Shown here in pieces: positions 43,531-54,296 of a stretch of 64,000 bases of DNA. Within the stretch, counting starts at the first letter, position 1; the number at the start of each line of letters is the position of its first letter. The stretch spans positions 1,255,001 to 1,319,000 of the forward strand of contig NC_083348.1 in NCBI RefSeq assembly GCF_019175385.1, in the 5' to 3' direction. Position numbers and translations under genes: made by a program. Source of the stretch: Lycium barbarum (Eukaryota; Streptophyta; Magnoliopsida; Solanales; Solanaceae). The notes under the pieces are model-generated. The model did not search any database, had not been told where the DNA came from, and saw nothing but the letters and a program-made list of their open reading frames with translations.

Positions 43531-46500
43531 GGTGGACCTACGGGTTCTAATAGTATGCCTTAATAGATATAAATTGTTTATAGTGAAAACAATTATTTCG
43601 ATTTATATTTCTGCAACAAAAGGTTAGTCATTTATACAGAATATATCACATTTCAAGAAACGAAAGTGGTATAATTTTGCTCAATATTGGGCGTTGGGTT
43701 TCGGACTAGAACAACTAGGTTAACTCCTCAAGGCCTTTAACCTAGGTAGAACACCACGTAAGCCCACTATTTTAAGTTTTAAGTTTTTTTTTTAAAAGAG
43801 TTTTTACTTAAGTGCAGAAGGTAGATTAAGGTATACTATTAGCGTCCATTTGTCATCTATGTTTATTTTTTTTTATCAATTTTAATCCAATTTTAGTCCA
43901 AGTTTTGGGAGTAAAAATCAGTCCAATAAGTCTAAATTAGTCCATATGCACGGTCCACAATTATTTTTGTCTTGTAACTCCATAAAATTTATCAAGTTAT
44001 TTTTTGTCCAAAATCATGATTTGCATTCAAAGAAGGTCTCTTTTTTTTTATCCGTAAGACAGTCTTAGTCTTAAAAATCATTTACACGTTTAGCATTTAT
44101 CGAAAATTAATTTTTTATAACTTAAAAAAAGGTTTTGGCAACTCTAGATTTCATGACCATTTTTTAAAGGTTCCAACAAACACATTTCATCAATTTTCTA
44201 TGTAAATAATACGAGGTAAAGGGGGTTGGGCCTACCAAACCCAGTAGAAAATAAATGCAATTTTAGACTCATCTGCTCCAATTGCTTAGCCCGTCCGTAA
44301 TGAGGTTGACTCGATCTACGTGAATTGATGGGCCTCGTTGGCCGAAATTTAAATTACAACACAACTGGGTTCAGCTCATAACTAAATAAACCGAGAAGGG
44401 ATAGATATGCAAAAAAAAAAAAAAAAAAAAAGGACTGAACTAGTGTACGGGCCCAATTGGCCCAGCTCCTGAAATCATGTGGGAAATTTTCTATGTCTTG
44501 AACCATGATATACATGGTATACTAGGTGATATACTCACATATAGAGAGAGAAAAAACCCTTAAAGGGACATACCCCCTATATACACTTGATATACACTAT
44601 ATACTCCTCCCCCAAATACCACATTTAATTTCTTATGGAATCCTCAATCATCCCAGCAAATGCCAAAGGATTTTCGAAGTTTATTCTACTCAAGATTCAA
44701 CTAACAATTAAGGCAAATACATAGTCAAGGTCACAATTTCAAGAATAAATTCAAGTAGGAGCATCAAGAGGCAGTCCAGCCAACACAAGAAAGAGGAAAA
44801 CAAATAATTTCAAACCAACACAAATTACTGATGAACCAGCTCCAAAACACTAATGCAAAGAGTAATCTTTGAAGTCAAAACATGATCAATTAGACTAGAG
44901 TAGGAAATATTAATCCAGTTTTTGACCGACTTTCTCTTCTCCACCTCTATTCTAAAGAAAACTTGTAATCACAGGCTTTTACTAGTCTCAATTAGGAAAT
45001 TACCAAATGACAAGAAAAGTTTACAACATGAATTCAATTATCCACACATCTTTCAGGAATTCAGAGATACCAGTGGTTCAACAACAGTGCACACAAAGTC
45101 TGTAGGTACAGATCAGGCCAAGCTAAAATAAACCAAATGTGACAAGTTTGGTAAGGCATTCACAAATTCTTAAAAAAAAATGCAATCTCAAGTCTCAATT
45201 TGCCTCAACACCTTATGGAGCCAATGAAGGCCATTGTCAACTACACACATAGTTTTAGAGCTTAATCAAGTGAAAACTCTTACACAGATTCCAATTGATC
45301 TCGAGTATAAACCTAATGAAAGAAATAACAATTCCAGGACTGAGAACTACATCTAGATGATCATGGAGAAGTATTCTTATAACACAACATCTTCCTCTAA
45401 AGAGAAAGGAACAGAATTAAGGTATTTCCTATTAATTTTTTTTTAATTAATCAAGTATATGATTCCAAATAAGATTCAAGGAGGGTTCAGGCAGTATCAT
45501 AGAGGTTTAAAGGTGAGATCACACACTAGATGAAACAGAGAGGAGCAGCCAGGCTAGACAATCAAGGGAAACTTCATTTTTTCCAAAATGCTTACAATAT
45601 TCTTTTTCAAACTCTTGCAATCAATTTTTCTAGAACGACTAGTTTACAGCCTTGGCTTAACATCTTTCTGATCATTTATTTTTCAAAACAAGTTCTCAGA
45701 TCCTAAGTGTCAAAGAAGAAACAATCAACAAAGGAGAAGTGAGGCAAGTAAACACACCAAAGGTCTGAATGGTTCACACACACAATCATAACAAAAATCT
45801 ATATAGGAACCTCCAAACAGTTCAAGTAATTCTAACAGGTTAAAGTGCAAATTTTAGGTCTTAAATAGCATGGAGGAAATAGGATCATGTAACAGAATCA
45901 CCAAGAAAATAGGGAAAATAAAAGGAACAAGGATATGAGCCACTCATGGTCACTACCTCATTTTACCTTTTTTTTTTCGGCTTATCAAATATTCTAAGTT
46001 AAACTAAATTCATAGAAGGTTTTCAACAAAATGATTGCACATTGAACTCAGCAAATAGATCATAAGATCATCCAAATAAGTAAGGTGGAATGGTTCAAGA
46101 TATGAACCAAGCCAATACAATATTCAACTCTCCAAAATATTCACAGTTTCTTACTTTAAGTTCTCATGATCAATGTAACATCAGTCAAGGAAACAAGCTC
46201 ACAGTATCCACAAACACAGAGCACTAATCGAGATTTTCAATTGACCTCAGCCTATTTTTTATAGGATTCAGGAATGAGAAGCAAAAGAGATATTAACATC
46301 TCCAAATTCAGTCCAAAGCTATGCAGAGAATCAAACAGTCTTAAATCCAAAACAGGCTACAAGAACAAGTATTTAACATAGTACAAAAACAGATTTTGTG
46401 CCAAATTATGGTTTAAATAGGGCATGATCCACTTAGCCTAAAATAAACTCCACAGAATGGACAAGGCTCTCAAAATCTTGCAATCTTAAAGATGAAATGC

Positions 46501-46750
46501 AGGTTCCACAAACCCAATCATAGACAAGGTTTTCTGTTCAAATTCAGTTGGTTTTAAGAGATTCAAGGATGGAAATAAACAAAGTTGTTCCTAGGGCCCC
46601 AGAGAAGCATAAGATTACAGTTTCAAATAGATTATAGCCAACTAGACCTCTTATCATAAACATCTAACTAGCTACCCTTGAAACAGCTTAAGAGAGCCTT
46701 AGACCCCTATATTCAGTTGCTTCTTTCTATTCTTCAAACTAGTAAGTTAT
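43531..46750 (+). other. Ogre-like LTR, middle part, non-coding
   Basis: AT-rich sequence belonging to the 28112-50782 element. It contains a 20 bp poly-A run near 44411-44430 and T-runs near 43790, 43866 and 44040, and no coding region I can support. Confidence 0.6.
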
Positions 46751-46755
46751 AATAT

Positions 46756-49137
46756 TGTCACACTTCAACCTTGGTAAGGCGTGATTGGCACTCGGCACCT
46801 TACGGGAACCGAGCGAACCAAGTTGTAACTTACACTCACTATGTCTCGAATGGGAACACAAGACCAAAGAGGCTAAAATATGAACATAATATGACACATA
46901 CGTATAAGTACAATAGGCCCACGATGCAAACATATCCACTGACAAAACATAACTAAGTCTTATACAAGAATCTGTCTGCAAGGCTTCTATGAACATGACT
47001 GAAGTACATAAGTCAGGACAGGGCCTCCGACATGCCCTTAACACAAAATGCGTATACAACCCAGAATCGACAGTGCTCCAGGAAGAAGTGGAGCCCACCA
47101 ATCAACACTAGTACCTGAAAGCTGCCTACTGTGGAAGATCCTCGTCCCGTCTATCTACACCTGCGGGCGTGAACGCAGCGTCCACAAGAAAGGATGTTAG
47201 TACGAACAGTGTACCGAGTATATAAGGCGGAAATGTAACATAATAAACATATACTGCAAACAAGAAGGATAAGGATCAGCTTGGCACATCTGACTTACTA
47301 ATGCGAATCTAGCGCGCATGTCTCTTTATATTCTCATATCTTTGACTACATCTATGTATCATACTGTGATCCTGATCTGCGTATCATCCTGGTGCTATCT
47401 GCCCAACTGATCAGTGATGACCTGCCCAACAGGCCGTAGCACGGTGGTAACATCAATAGCAATGAAACAAGTTCAATGATATCACAAGAACATCGGGAGC
47501 TGTAAGCTTTGGTGTTTTAGAAATAGGGTTATTGAGGACATCATATATAGGTTCACAACAAAGGAATCATACCTTAAGAAAGAAAAGTTTAGCCTTAACA
47601 TACTTGGAAATTCACTTTTCGACTTTCCAACCTACCTCTTGTCTTGAAATCTATTTACGATCGTTCGTAGTCTTGTAATATACATATAAATCATTCATAC
47701 TATTGTTAGGCTCACAATCATAAACTTGTCGTAAGCCTTTAATTTAAATCCATTTAGAATCTGCCGAAATTTGGGCAGCATCTCCCCTATTTATATACCT
47801 AGCCCGAAGTCACAATACCAACAACAAACAACAACAATACCAATACCAACATCAACAACATCATTATCAATATCTATATACTCAATAAAACATCCCACAT
47901 GATGTTTTTCCCAATTTCTCAACCAACCAATTCATTATATCTTTGTTCTTAAACCCAAATCAACATCAATAAGGAGAGATCCATACCTTATTCTTGCTAG
48001 AGAAGCAATATCTTCAATATTTACTTTGAATCCAAGCCAAAATCCACCGCAAAACGAGACTAAACTCACAACTACATGTTTCCCGAGCCTCGTATATAAT
48101 CCCGTCACTTGAAACCACTTCAATCCCTCACTTTTATGTTACACACACACTCATGTATGTTATCTGAACCTTTAGGAAATATTTTAGGTGAAAATTGGGG
48201 GGGGGGGGGGGGGGGGGGGTTACCCCTTATATAGGGTGTTGAAGTCGGTTTAGCATCGACTTAAAATTTGCCCTTCGCGTTCGCGGCCTTGGGTCGCGTA
48301 CGCGAAGGGTTAATCCCTCCTACTCTTTGCATTCGCAGCCCTTTGGTCGTGTTCGCGCAGGGTAAATTTCTGCTCTGGCGGCCTAACTTATAACGTCCAT
48401 AACTCTCTACTCTGATGTCCTATCGACGAGCGGTTTGTTGCGTCGGAAGCTAGACTTCATGAAATTCAATTTAGGATTTTACTTTGCTTCAAAACTCCTC
48501 ATATACTAAAATATATTCTTTCTCAAAGTTGGGCCAAAATTGCCACTCATATTTTCTCCAAAGTTCCAACAAACTTAATTTCCTTGATTCACTTGCCCTC
48601 CAATCCTTCCATAGCTTCTTCTATGAACTTAAACTCTCATAGCCATAAGATAGACACATATAATCTTATATATCCTTAAAGGTAACTCCAGAGTATATAC
48701 TTAAAACAACCAACACCTAACGAATCTCACGTATAAAACTACGGGGTGTAACATCCCCCCCCCCCCCCCCCCCCCCAAAAATAGAGTTCATTCTGAGGTG
48801 GATGTCAATATTCTTACCTGCATTTATTGGTATTTACCTTACTTACTTGCAGTCTTACTCGCTCATTCAAAACTGAACTTATTCGAACTACGCAGCTTAT
48901 CCCCCTTCTTTTGTGGCCAAAATTTATGCCCCTCATATTTTCTCCGAAGTCCAACTAACTTAATTTTCTTGATTTACTTGCCCTCCAATCCTTCCATAGC
49001 TTATTATATGAACTTAAACTCTCATAGCCATAATATATACACATATAATCTTATATATCCTTGAGGGTAACTCTAGAGTCCATACTTAAAACAACCAACA
49101 CCTAACGAATCTCACGTATAAAACTACGGGTGTAACA
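46756..49137 (-). mobile_element. Internally deleted B element: 5' LTR stub, polypurine tract, full 3' LTR
   Basis: On the minus strand the order is the first 213 bp or so of a B LTR (49137 down to about 48925), about 160 bp of unique sequence ending in a long G run (48755-48776 as C on +), then a complete LTR from TGTTACACCCCG (48753) to AAGTGTGACA (46756). Perfect AATAT duplications flank the whole (46751-46755, 49138-49142). The G run lies exactly where a polypurine tract should be. So this is a two-LTR element that lost most of its first LTR and nearly all of its interior. The 3' LTR is 1998 bp. Confidence 0.88.
48225..48362 (-). promoter_or_regulatory. B LTR palindrome cluster (TCGCGTACGCGA) and TATA box
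   Basis: Reading the minus strand, repeated TTCGCG/CGCGAA words include the perfect palindrome TCGCGTACGCGA (48294-48305), inside a longer inverted repeat CCCTTCGCG/CGCGAAGGG (48271-48309). A TATA box CCTATATAAGG (48225-48235) follows, and a donor-like AAG|GTATGG at 47986. A 23 bp G run on + (48197-48219) lies just downstream of the TATA box. Confidence 0.6.
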
Positions 49138-49142
49138 AATAT

Positions 49143-50782
49143 TATAATAAAATCTAACACTTATCTCATTATTTAACTTTGACTAATCAAACAAGCACAA
49201 AAATAACAATATTTAGTACTAGACTAAGCATTCATGGCATTTCAAATAACAAACCGGTTTAGACAAAGCATAATCAAAACTGGAAATATGAAAAAGGATT
49301 AAAATAGGGTTTACCTTTTATTGGGAAAACCTAGAGACCAAAATAGGATTGAATCTTCAAACTTCAAACAACTAAACCGTTTTGATCCTCGAAATCACCC
49401 TTTTTTTTTAATCTTTTACCTCATGTATATCTATATATATATATTGAATAGATATTTCTTATAAAAAAAAAAGGTTTTTCATATATTTCTTCTATCTATC
49501 TTATATTTTCTAGCCTATGCTTTTGTAAAATTCGAAAAAAAGGTCCTCTTCCAATTCCTCAACTTGCTATTTATAAATTTTTCCAAATTAGGGAATCCTA
49601 GGATAAAATGGACACCTCATCCTAAGTTCCCCCCCCCCCCCCCCCCCCCCCACCCTAAAAAAAAATCTTAAAAATGTACTGTATCACAGATAATTCGAAA
49701 TTTTCCATATAAGACAACAAAATGCAACTCATTGTACCCTAAAATCTATCCAAAATCTGAAAAAAATCAAAATAGTACAAAACAGCCTATATTCCAATGG
49801 TATAGTTGTACTAATCACTACAATGGGATAAAATCCCCAATTCGTGAACCTTAATTTAGGAACTTGCTAGGAAATTTCCCTAAGGTGCACAAGATGGCCA
49901 AGGGTTCGTGACCCTGCCCATGGCAACCTTAACCCAATCAAACCCAAGTAGCATCCTAGTTTTAGGGATTAATTTAGATAGCAAAATGAAAATTTGAAGG
50001 GAAATCAACCTGGAAAGCATGAAAACACATGGTTAAGGTCATAAACCCTCAAACAATTAGCGAAAATAAGCCCGCCATGATTCGAAGGTGCGAGCAAACC
50101 CTAGCAATGTCGCCTCTATCGCATGAGAAGGGGAGAAGGGTGCCAGGTGGAGTAAAAATGAAATTTTGTGTGTGTGTGTGGGGGGGGGGGGGGTTTGGAA
50201 GTTTATTTTAATAAACTTCCATTCCCCTTTTTTAAAAAAAAAAAAAAAAATGACCCACCCCCGGCCCCACCCCACCCTTTTAAGTTTTAAAAATGTTTAA
50301 GTTAAATCCCCCCCCCCCCCCCCTCCCACCAGTTTAAATAAATTAAAGACCAAATATTATAAATATGCATATCACTAAATAAAATAATTATTTAGGCTAA
50401 TTAAAATTTAAAAATCATAGTTTCAAAATATTAGCTTTAAAACAAGCCTAATATTGACATACTTCCGAGTAATATTTAAAAATGTGAAAAATGCGGTCAA
50501 AGATGAGCCGTAATTCATATGTCGTCTTAGTCAACAATTTTCCCGAATTAGATGGAGCGGGATACACATATTCCTTTCAAATAATATTTATGAGAATAAA
50601 TAGCTCGTAATTTTCTTATAATTGCTATTTTTTTTATAAAACAGTATAAAGTGTCAATTTTTCAATTTTCACGGGATTTTTGAAATTTTAAAATTAAAAG
50701 GAAGTATCCTTACTCCGTCTTTGACTCGGGAAATTTGACACGTAAAATACACAGCTTATGAGGTAAAAATTAGGTGTCAACA
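49143..50782 (+). other. Ogre-like LTR, 3' part
   Basis: Non-coding. It ends in GACACGTAAAATACACAGC and TTAGGTGTCAACA at 50782. G/C homopolymer runs occur at 49629-49651 (C), 50180-50193 (G) and 50308-50323 (C). Confidence 0.65.
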
Positions 50783-50787
50783 GCGGA

Positions 50788-52060
50788 GTGATTGCATTGT
50801 CCAAGTTTTGCTTTAAGGTAGGTTACGGTCTACTTGAGTTAGACTTTGATTAGTTGATTGTATATGTTATGGAATTGAGGAGAATCATGATTAGGGCTTC
50901 AGACATAAAGTATGGTTGGAAATTCCTTTATTTTATATTGGTTGATTGATTATGTGATTAACTATTATGATATGATAAAGAAGGAGTTAATGAATATGCT
51001 TTTGATGAATTGATTCTTGAGTCTTGATATGACTTGTGGCATGGTGACTTATGTTCTTGATATTGAGGCATTAATTGTTCCCATTCTCAATTGACTGTGG
51101 AATGGAAATACATTGTGATTAGAAAGACAATATAAATATGAAAAGGCACATTTGACAGGGGCTGAGGATGTGACCTAGTTATGGGCTCGTGATCCAAGGT
51201 CAGTTCCGAAGCGAGTGGTACATGACACCATGGGTCCCCTGCAGGTCATGACTATTTGGTAAAAACAATACCATTTAGCATGTGTGTACACGGTCGAGAT
51301 ACTTTTATTATTTATTGCATTGCATCGGCTCATGGCTATTTGGGCAAATATTACCATTTAGTATGTGTGTACGGATATATGACAGAGTTGAGATAATTCG
51401 TGAGTTATGGTTGTGTTGGTAATGACACGGGTTGAGTTATTTTACTGATTAATGTTTGTGTGGGCTTATCTTATTTTGGTGTTGGATGATTCTGGTTGAT
51501 AGTTTCATATGGTTATGTGTTGTTGTGCTATCTGTCTATCTTATTGATTTTATAATTTTATGCATGATACTAATCTTAGTCTACCTATGATATCTACCGG
51601 TACATAGTGTTTGTACTGATACTACCTTGCTGCATTCTTTTAAGTGCAGATTGTGATCCAGCGACATCTACCAGACCTCATATTTAGCGTTAGGCCAGTT
51701 CCTGATCAGATCTGAGGGTGAGCTCCTATCGATGTCATGCCACCTGAAGATCTTTCTTACTTTAGATGTCTATTTCATTTCAGACATTTATGATTATTTT
51801 AGATAGTTGTTCATTCTTTAGACAGTTATGTTTTAGAGGCCTTGTACGATGAATTTCGAATTTTAGGGTTGTAATAGTTAGGACTTCTGCACCTTTATTT
51901 ATTTATGGCATGAGTATATCAATTGGAGACTTTTTTATTATTATCATTATATCCTTGTATGTGTTAAACTGATTAATTAGATGATGATTAGTTAAGGGGA
52001 TTGGTTCGCCCACTAGGAGAATTAGTGTGGGTGGCACTCACGGTTATTTGGGTTATGACA
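50788..52060 (+). repeat. A1 3' LTR, 3' part (continues from 28111)
   Basis: It resumes the LTR after GCGGA (50783-50787) with GTTTTGCTTTAAGGTAGGTTACGG and ends at GGGTTATGACA (52060). It aligns along its length with 20659-21878. It contains the GTAC-loop-GTACTGA hairpin (51601-51620) and acceptor-like TAAGTGCAG (51650). Confidence 0.9.
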
Positions 52061-54296
52061 CTGCTACACCTAAAATCTGAACTGTGACCTATTGAATCCG
52101 TAAATGTGATTTGCTAGGAATGTCATAAGTCTTAACATGTTGGTTACCTGAATTTTGCTTTTCGCTTGTCACTGATCATGAAACTCTGTCACATCACTTA
52201 GTCCTTTTTTTTGTAGACTCCTTTCCTTAAGTGTACTCACGATCACACCTTGTTTGAAATATGTAAGACAACATCTCTACGACCTATACTGGCCCAATTA
52301 ATCCCGAAGGTGTACCTTATTTTTATCGATTCTCGATAAACTATACTTTTTTCGACTCTTCAATCCCCATTTCTAATCAACTCATAAACATTGTCACCGT
52401 CTAACCATTTCTCGAACCCACTCGATAGAATGTCGCACATCATAAGTCTTCCCAACTAACCGAGTCAATCCTGGAGATGGTAGCATGTCACACATTCTAC
52501 ACCCTAGAGTTCCCTTAACTCACTCAAATCTAAAACTGAAAACTTTCTAAATCCAGCATATCACATATGTAGTCCTACTATTGCTCTAACTTATATCCAC
52601 CAAGGTGCCTGTGGTCAAATTCCCTTAACTCAATTTTCGAAATGTTCTACACAACTCAAATTTATTCAGACCTCGTTACTGATTTATCACTTCGAATGTC
52701 CCAATTATCAAACAAGAACACCTCTAACCATTCTCGTGATTATTCGTTTCATTTGATTAACTTAACCGAGTAGTAACACCAATCGTAGTAGGAACTAGCC
52801 GAACTCACACAATATATACAAGGCTCTCAACATCGCTCAGGTATGCTTAGATAATGATGAAGGGAAGATGACAAGGGTTTAAGGTTTTTAACTTAGGAAA
52901 TAAGAAGAATATCTGCCCGCTGTCCGCTGCAGCAGTGGAATATTCGCTACCGCGGTGCTAGTGCCGCTGCGGTAGGCACCAGACACCAGAATTTTTCCTT
53001 TTTTTTTTGACATGTCCCAGCCTAAAATCTAACTATTACCTGATAGTTCCTTAAGTACTAAAAACTCTGCACTTGACCAATACCATAAGTCGTTCTTATT
53101 GGCCAACCACCGCCTCCCATTGGCCCATGGCATAACCAAACATACCAATTCAACACAGAACCATTATGTATATTCTACTATGCATGACCGCAACATAATC
53201 CTCAAATTACTAGCTCCCGATTCCACAATATCCTTATCATTCCTCTAAACGCGAAGAACGGATGCACATACCCTTTACTGAAGCACTAGGACCATAGCTG
53301 CCCAACATCTTAAGTCTCCACTCATCACAAGTAACATTGCTTCCCGATCTAAAATCGATGACCACCTTCCTGAAAGAACCCACAAACCCACAAACAACTA
53401 CCACATAGTCACGTAAAAACCCAACTTAACTTTTCACAACCAAATACGCAATCCACTCTCATACAACTTACAACCTTACCTGACGAGCAGGTTAGATACC
53501 AATTGTTCCCTTCTTAATGACGAAGATTAATCTATCCAAATACTTCTTCTTATACCTCCGTCCCATTAACATGAAAGTACTCATAAGTCATACCCCAATA
53601 CCCTAAGAATATCACTTGCTGCGCGTTTCACGCAAAGTAGTCCTTTATGTCTTTATTCCCAATTTCTCTTCTTTATTACTCTTGGTCACTACACTTTTGC
53701 CCAAATCCTATGATCCTTACTGTACTTACATTCGTGCCTCGCATGCCATCATAATACCCTGACGAAGTTAAAACTTATTCCCGGCACCAATCATATCTCT
53801 AAAAAATAATAATTGTTAAGTCATAAATGCACTTCTGCGACTTCCGAGTAACTAATCACTAAAAACACGAGAATCACGCGGTCCCCTGCATTATCACTCC
53901 CATCTTTCCAAGAATATGGCAAAATAACCGGGTCTAAATCACAACCCACACAACTGAAACTTCAAGTCATAACTGGAAACTGAACTAGGTCACGCGTCCC
54001 AATCAAAACGACATATCTCGTACCCTACTATAACACATCACACACCAATCGTTCGCATAAAGGTTTAGAAAATGAGGTTCCACCATTCATGGGAGAATAA
54101 GAAAAGGAAATTCAGATACCAATTGGAATCGACTAGATACCAATTAGAATGAAGTAGCACGAAAGAATTGGAAGTTTCCTAAATGTCATGTAGCCTCTCG
54201 CAGATAAGTATGGAGCTCATCTTACCGATCCACAAGACTCTACTAGACATGCTCTTGTACTTGTAAGAACGGTAACCTAGGACTCTGATACCAAGT
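52061..54296 (-). other. Non-coding internal remnant of an A2 element
   Basis: Next to the A2 LTR (54297) the first 200 bp, read on -, matches the leader of other A elements: primer site at 54281-54293, GAGGCTACATGACATTTAGG and repeated ACCAATTGGAATC words on +. Beyond about 54090 the match to gag stops. The remaining 2 kb shows no gag or pol. A small GC-rich word cluster (CTACCGCGGT, then CCGCTGCGG) lies at 52918-52985. It is either a large non-coding derivative or unrelated DNA fused by deletion. Confidence 0.5.
54281..54293 (-). other. Primer-binding site, A2 element
   Basis: On the minus strand TGGTATCAGAGTC: the first 11 bases match the initiator tRNA-Met site, and the twelfth (T instead of C) does not. 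It sits a few bases from the LTR end. Confidence 0.75.

Larger units (their letters stand above)
28112..50782 (+). mobile_element. Ogre/Tat-like LTR (solo LTR or small non-autonomous element), 5.2 kb without inserts
   Basis: It begins TGTAGCGGGTC and ends TTAGGTGTCAACA, flanked by perfect GCGGA duplications (28107-28111, 50783-50787). Removing three inserts leaves 28112-28370, 41016-41071, 43531-46755 and 49143-50782, about 5.2 kb. The first part (GAGTCGCCACCTAATT, then GGGTAAGGGTTCTGATGATC, then GTGTTAGGCACTGCAG across the A1 insertion) is typical of long Ogre/Tat-type LTRs. No coding is seen, so it is probably a solo LTR. The lineage is from memory of such LTRs and is the weakest part of the call. 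Confidence 0.7.
20659..52060 (+). mobile_element. A1 Tekay-like chromovirus on +, split by a 22.7 kb nested block
   Basis: 5' LTR (partial) 20659-21878, primer site, gag, pol with chromodomain, polypurine tract, and a 3' LTR at 27163-28111 that resumes at 50788-52060. The break is marked by GCGGA at 28107-28111 and 50783-50787. Rejoined, the 3' LTR is 2222 bp, close to the 2232 bp of the uninterrupted A1 LTR at 28371-30602, which confirms the nesting. The gag-pol frames carry many stops and shifts, more than the minus-strand A1 element, so it is older, as its host position also requires. Confidence 0.9.

Noticed and set aside
48754..49137. Simple tandem duplication of the LTR end
   Set aside because: The AATAT duplication lies outside both copies, and the unique segment ends in a purine run before the full LTR, so a deleted two-LTR element explains it better.
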